Origin: an uncultured Mycoplasmatota bacterium
Lineage (GTDB): Bacteria; Bacillota_I; Bacilli_A; RF39; UBA660
Reading direction: 5' to 3'
Length of the DNA stretch: 9,293 nucleotides
Assembly (NCBI GenBank): GCA_900551105.1
Contig: URUT01000045.1
Location: 1-9,293, forward strand
Below, in pieces: positions 7,115-9,293 of the stretch (positions are counted from its first letter, which is position 1; each line of letters opens with the position of its first letter). The notes under the pieces are model-generated. The model worked only from the letters and a program-made list of their open reading frames with translations. It was not told the DNA's origin and did no database searches. The position numbers and the translations under genes were made by a program.

Positions 7115-8044
7115 ATGAAATTAAAAATTATTGAAAAAATTGCAAAGGAACATCCTTTTAATTCAAGAAGTTGGAACTATCAAAAAGTAATCAGATATTT
7201 GTTAGGCGATGAAAATAATCGCATAATTGAAGCAATGGTTATATGGCATTTGAAAGACGGACAAATTGTTGAGTTTATTTTAGAACTTAGTAACATGTAC
7301 AATTGTCCAGTTGGTTGTCAATTTTGTGCCTCTGGTGCATTAAAAAATGCTCCCTATTTATTAACCGTTGAAGACTTTTGGGAGCAAATTAATATTATGT
7401 TAAGTGATAATGAAATTGATCCAAATAATTATGAAAAATTTTGTATAAGTTTTACTGGTATTGGTGAACCTTCAATTGTTTATAAGCAAATAGGACAATT
7501 CATGAGTGAGGTTCAAAAAAAATATTCTCATGTAACCTTTATAATTGGAACATTTGGTTATGAACCCAAATGCTTTGAATATTGGAAAAACTTGAACTTG
7601 AGAATTAAAACATTACAGTTGCCTTTCTATTCTTCTGATAATGCAAAATTAAGGCAAATTGTTAAGAATCTTCCATCAAACTATTCATTTTATAATAACG
7701 TGCAAGAAGCAATAAAATATAAAGAAAATGCTATATATAACAAATGTAGAGTAAAAATTAATATGCTTGGAATGCAAGGAATTAACGATAGCGATGAACA
7801 AGTTGATGAATTTATAAAAATTTTGTCACCCATTAAAAATAAAATAGAGGTTAGAATATCATTTTTAAATTATACAAAACAAGCTGAAAAATATGGGTAC
7901 ATATCTCCATCTTTTGATAGATTAAGAGAAATTGAGAAAAAGTTAAAAGAAAATGGTTTTGAAGCTTATTCTTTTGGAAATATAACCAATGAAGAAATTG
8001 GGTGCGGACAACTAGTCCAAAATAAAATATCAAGTGAGAAATAG
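7115..8044 (+). CDS. RlmN/Cfr-like radical SAM protein, atypical
   Basis: 309 aa. The [4Fe-4S]/SAM motif is CPVGCQFC (C64, C68, C71), the CX3CX2C form shared with RlmN and Cfr. Other RlmN-like marks are FTGIGEPS (113-120, compare GMGEPLLN), GINDSDEQ (222-229, compare GVNDS), and GCGQL (296-300), matching the RlmN C-terminal methyl-carrier cysteine (C355 in E. coli). RlmN and Cfr methylate A2503 of 23S rRNA. Here the second catalytic cysteine (C118 of E. coli RlmN, 7 residues before the first cluster Cys) is absent: that place is E57. The N-terminal part is also about 60 residues shorter than in RlmN. It is therefore a paralogue with another substrate or mechanism, not the housekeeping rlmN. 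Start supported by AGGAG (7102-7106). Co-transcribed with the gene at 6484; the terminator at 8143-8163 follows. Confidence 0.85.
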   Translation: MKLKIIEKIAKEHPFNSRSWNYQKVIRYLLGDENNRIIEAMVIWHLKDGQIVEFILELSNMYNCPVGCQFCASGALKNAPYLLTVEDFWEQINIMLSDNEIDPNNYEKFCISFTGIGEPSIVYKQIGQFMSEVQKKYSHVTFIIGTFGYEPKCFEYWKNLNLRIKTLQLPFYSSDNAKLRQIVKNLPSNYSFYNNVQEAIKYKENAIYNKCRVKINMLGMQGINDSDEQVDEFIKILSPIKNKIEVRISFLNYTKQAEKYGYISPSFDRLREIEKKLKENGFEAYSFGNITNEEIGCGQLVQNKISSEK

Positions 8045-8064
8045 TTTATAATAGTTTTAAAAAA

Positions 8065-8179
8065 ATTACCATAAAATTACCACGGAATAGGTGGAAAATA
8101 TGGAAAATTACCATGTTTTGTGGAATTTAAAACAAGAAAAAAGCCTTATAATAAGGCATTTTTAACATTTTAATGGAGC
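8065..8179 (+). repeat. 115-bp direct repeat, copy 2
   Basis: Same orientation and length as 127-241, 103 of 115 identical by hand. It begins 21 nt after the radical SAM stop codon. Like copy 1 it includes a terminator hairpin and ends in the minus-strand sequence GCTCCA, here at the 3' end of a tRNA-like relic instead of an intact tRNA. The second TTACCAT has become TTACCAC and the first ATGGAAAAT has become GTGGAAAAT. Confidence 0.85.
8136..8163 (+). terminator. Bidirectional terminator in repeat copy 2
   Basis: GCCTTA-TAA-TAAGGC (8143-8157) is a perfect 6-bp stem, followed by ATTTTT on the plus strand and by TTTTTTC on the minus strand. On the plus strand it would end the 6484-8044 mRNA; on the minus strand it follows the tRNA-like relic by 16 nt, as in copy 1. 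Confidence 0.75.
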
Positions 8180-8250
8180 CATAAAGGTTGAAGTCGGACA
8201 ACCTCTAATTATCTAAATTATAGGTAGTAATAAACTACTAACTAATATAA
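8174..8250 (-). pseudogene. Possible decayed tRNA gene
   Basis: On the minus strand this 77-nt span ends in TTATGGC-T-CCA, like an acceptor 3' strand with discriminator U and CCA. It is preceded by a T-arm-like GGTTG-8 nt-CAACC and by a hairpin TAATT-TAGAT-AATTA where the anticodon arm would be. The partner acceptor strand (GCCATAA) is missing, the T loop has 8 nt, and the variable loop is nearly gone, so it is not a working tRNA. An extended -10 and a terminator flank it exactly as at the tRNA-Gly locus. It could instead be a small structured RNA. Confidence 0.35.
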
Positions 8251-8258
8251 GTATACCA
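8250..8258 (-). promoter_or_regulatory. Extended -10 before the tRNA-like relic
   Basis: The minus strand reads TGGTATACT, an extended -10 with one change from TATAAT. RNA would start near 8243 and end at the terminator around 8140. The arrangement mirrors the tRNA-Gly promoter at 318-326. Confidence 0.45.
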
Positions 8259-8310
8259 TGAAAATACTAAAATTTAATAAAAAATTACTAATAATTATTA
8301 AGCAGGATAA

Positions 8311-8376
8311 AGGGAATGATAGCACTGCCCTAATTCATTCTATATAAATATAGGAATAGTTGTGCTATCATTTCTT
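8311..8376 (+). other. Long two-tier RNA hairpin, orphan
   Basis: AATGATAGCAC (8315-8325) pairs perfectly with GTGCTATCATT (8362-8372). The stem extends to 8311/8376 through G-C and G-U pairs, and an inner hairpin TTCTATA-TAAA-TATAGGA (8338-8355) sits inside. The three G-U pairs work only in plus-strand RNA. ATTTTG follows, a weak terminator tail. No gene lies just upstream on the plus strand, so it may be an orphan terminator, a small RNA, or a leader structure. Confidence 0.5.
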
Positions 8377-8377
8377 A

Positions 8378-8393
8378 TTTTGCACTTGCAAAA
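8378..8393. other. Palindrome TTTTGCA-CT-TGCAAAA
   Basis: Seven-base perfect arms around two bases. It directly follows the long hairpin. It is a candidate regulator binding site or part of a terminator; too short to decide. Confidence 0.35.
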
Positions 8394-8405
8394 TTGTGTT
8401 AAAAA

Positions 8406-8425
8406 TATGGAAGAATTCTACCATA
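8406..8425. other. 20-bp near-perfect palindrome (operator-like)
   Basis: TATGGAAGAATTCTACCATA equals its own reverse complement except at one symmetric pair of positions. It sits about 110 bp upstream of the helix-turn-helix promoter. Its TATGG/CCATA ends are the same half-sites that recur in the 115-bp repeats. Confidence 0.45.
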
Positions 8426-8481
8426 CTTTTTATTTAAATCAATTAATTAAAAGGTTTGCGAGGTTTTATTTTACTTCCAAC

Positions 8482-8520
8482 TGTTGGATATATACTGGAA
8501 ATGTTGGATAAATCTTGGAT
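8482..8520 (+). repeat. Tandem TGTTGGATA repeats upstream of the HTH promoter
   Basis: TGTTGGATA occurs at 8482-8490 and 8502-8510, 20 bp apart, with a third TTGGAT at 8515-8520. The last one's context CTTGGATG recurs at 8646-8653 around the start of the gene. Spacing near two helical turns and position just upstream of the -35 suggest a regulator binding site, perhaps for the gene's own product. Confidence 0.4.
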
Positions 8521-8533
8521 GTTTAAATTTAGT

Positions 8534-8562
8534 TTCAAAATATGTTGAAATTATGGTACAAT
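8534..8562 (+). promoter_or_regulatory. Promoter of the HTH gene
   Basis: TTCAAA (8534-8539), a 17-nt spacer, and TACAAT (8557-8562) with the extended element TGG directly before it. The leader to ATG 8662 would be about 90 nt. An alternative pair is TTGAAA (8545-8550) with TATAGA (8567-8572), 16-nt spacer. Confidence 0.55.
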
Positions 8563-8661
8563 TATATATAGAATGACAGATAAATAGTAATTTGAAAGTG
8601 AACTAATAGTATGTTTAATATTAGATAAAAAATTGATATATTGTTCTTGGATGGTGATAAA

Positions 8662-9204
8662 ATGAATCAAGAAAAAATAGGAAAATTTATTGCTAAATTA
8701 AGAAAGCAAAAAAAATTAACTCAAGAACAGTTAGCAGAAAAATTAGGGATAACCAAAAATGCTGTAAGCAAGTGGGAAAGAGGATTGGGCTTAATGGATT
8801 TGTCATTGTTAAAACCATTAAGTCACATTTTAGAAGTCTCGGTTACGGAAATATTAAATGGTGAGAGATTTACTAAAGAAGAAATCGATTCAAAAAGTGA
8901 GGAAACTTTAATTGATACACTTGATTATTCTGCAAAAGAAATAAAAAAGGTAAAAAAGAATAAGTTTATAATAATATTATTAACAATAGTTATTACTATT
9001 TTGTCAATTGTAATATTAGACACAATTCAAGCAATAGTATTTAAAAATAGCCCAATAATAAGTTGGAGAATTGAAGATGCTAATGATAGTGATAGTTATG
9101 TAGACAAAGGTATTTTAATTGATACTTATTATTGTGTTAGCGATGATGTAATAACGGTAATTCCAACATTTAAAAATACAAATTATAATTGCCCATCAGA
9201 ATAA
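8662..9204 (+). CDS. XRE-family helix-turn-helix protein with one membrane segment
   Basis: 180 aa. Residues about 5-66 form a Cro/C1-type HTH (KLRKQKKLTQEQLAEKLGIT, then NAVSKWERG as recognition helix region). A charged linker leads to a hydrophobic segment (about 102-127), and the C-terminal 50 residues should lie outside, with two cysteines (C158, C177) that could pair. So this is probably a membrane-anchored transcription regulator sensing something at or outside the membrane. The start is ATG 8662 with GGTGA (8653-8657) upstream, the same style as the ABC gene's site; a longer frame from TTG 8641 has no site of its own. It is a single-gene unit with its own promoter. What it controls is unknown; it may regulate itself through the repeats at 8482-8520. 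Confidence 0.85.
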   Translation: MNQEKIGKFIAKLRKQKKLTQEQLAEKLGITKNAVSKWERGLGLMDLSLLKPLSHILEVSVTEILNGERFTKEEIDSKSEETLIDTLDYSAKEIKKVKKNKFIIILLTIVITILSIVILDTIQAIVFKNSPIISWRIEDANDSDSYVDKGILIDTYYCVSDDVITVIPTFKNTNYNCPSE

Positions 9205-9210
9205 TAATTA

Positions 9211-9289
9211 CAAATTACAATTTAGTGATTTGTTAAATAAATAGTAATTTGCCGATAATCATTTTTTGAACAAAAGTTGTAACTTTTTT
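9211..9289 (+). terminator. Possible terminator region after the HTH gene
   Basis: CAAATTAC (9211-9218) and GTAATTTG (9244-9251) are perfect inverted repeats, and AAAAG-TTGTAA-CTTTTTT (9272-9289) is a small hairpin with T tail. Both are AT-only or nearly so. One of them probably ends the HTH mRNA. Confidence 0.35.
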
Positions 9290-9293
9290 AAAA

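Larger units (their letters stand above)
8045..8661. other. 617-bp gene-free region
   Basis: I find no credible reading frame here. In order it holds repeat copy 2 with a bidirectional terminator, a tRNA-like relic on the minus strand with its own extended -10, a long hairpin, two palindromes, tandem TGTTGGATA repeats, and the promoter and leader of the helix-turn-helix gene. Each is listed separately. Confidence 0.7.

Noticed and set aside
7851..8033. Minus-strand open frame opposite the radical SAM gene
   Set aside because: Short, antisense to the conserved C-terminal region, and without a ribosome binding site or known domain.
7115..8044. Housekeeping rlmN or the resistance gene cfr
   Set aside because: Too short at the N-terminus and lacking the cysteine seven residues before the Fe-S motif; only a paralogue call is supported.
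8641..8661. TTG start giving a 187-aa HTH protein
   Set aside because: No ribosome binding site before it; GGTGA fits ATG 8662, where the HTH domain begins.

Overview
The window reads as chromosomal DNA from a very A+T-rich, low-GC Gram-positive bacterium (Bacillota, possibly an uncultured Bacilli/Mollicutes-like lineage). The signs are AT-rich codons, strong AGGAG/GGTGA ribosome binding sites, extended -10 promoters (TGnTATAAT), a tRNA gene with encoded CCA, and a fused MacB-type ABC transporter typical of Firmicutes. I cannot fix the genus from sequence alone.

Layout. Positions 1-310 (minus strand) hold a tRNA-Gly(CCC) with its own promoter and terminator, followed by a 115-bp repeat unit. 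Positions 363-3524 (minus strand) encode a 1053-aa ATP-binding/FtsX-permease fusion. A 174-bp divergent promoter region separates it from plus-strand genes: an ASCH/transglutaminase-like fusion (3699-4610), a DHH-family phosphoesterase (4647-5639) and a YfbR-like HD-domain nucleotidase whose reading frame is interrupted by one in-frame TGA (5725-6354). After a terminator comes a tight two-gene unit: an unrecognised 208-aa protein (6484-7110) and a short RlmN/Cfr-like radical SAM protein (7115-8044).

A second copy of the 115-bp repeat (8065-8179) follows, abutting a decayed tRNA-like sequence. The gene-free stretch 8045-8661 also holds a long hairpin, two palindromes, tandem TGTTGGATA repeats and a good promoter. 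That promoter reads into an XRE-type helix-turn-helix protein with one membrane segment (8662-9204).

How the genes may work together. The three genes 3699-6354 all belong to families that act on RNA or small nucleotides and may be co-transcribed. The 6484-8044 pair is almost certainly translated from one mRNA; the radical SAM member keeps the RlmN C-terminal cysteine (C297) but has no counterpart of the second RlmN cysteine. The points most worth a second look are the in-frame TGA where the family seems to carry Trp (while all seven genes end in TAA or TAG), the direct repeat associated with tRNA 3' ends at both sides of a 7.8-kb segment, and the atypical radical SAM enzyme with its unknown partner. 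I see no integrase, transposase, CRISPR array or recognisable defence operon.
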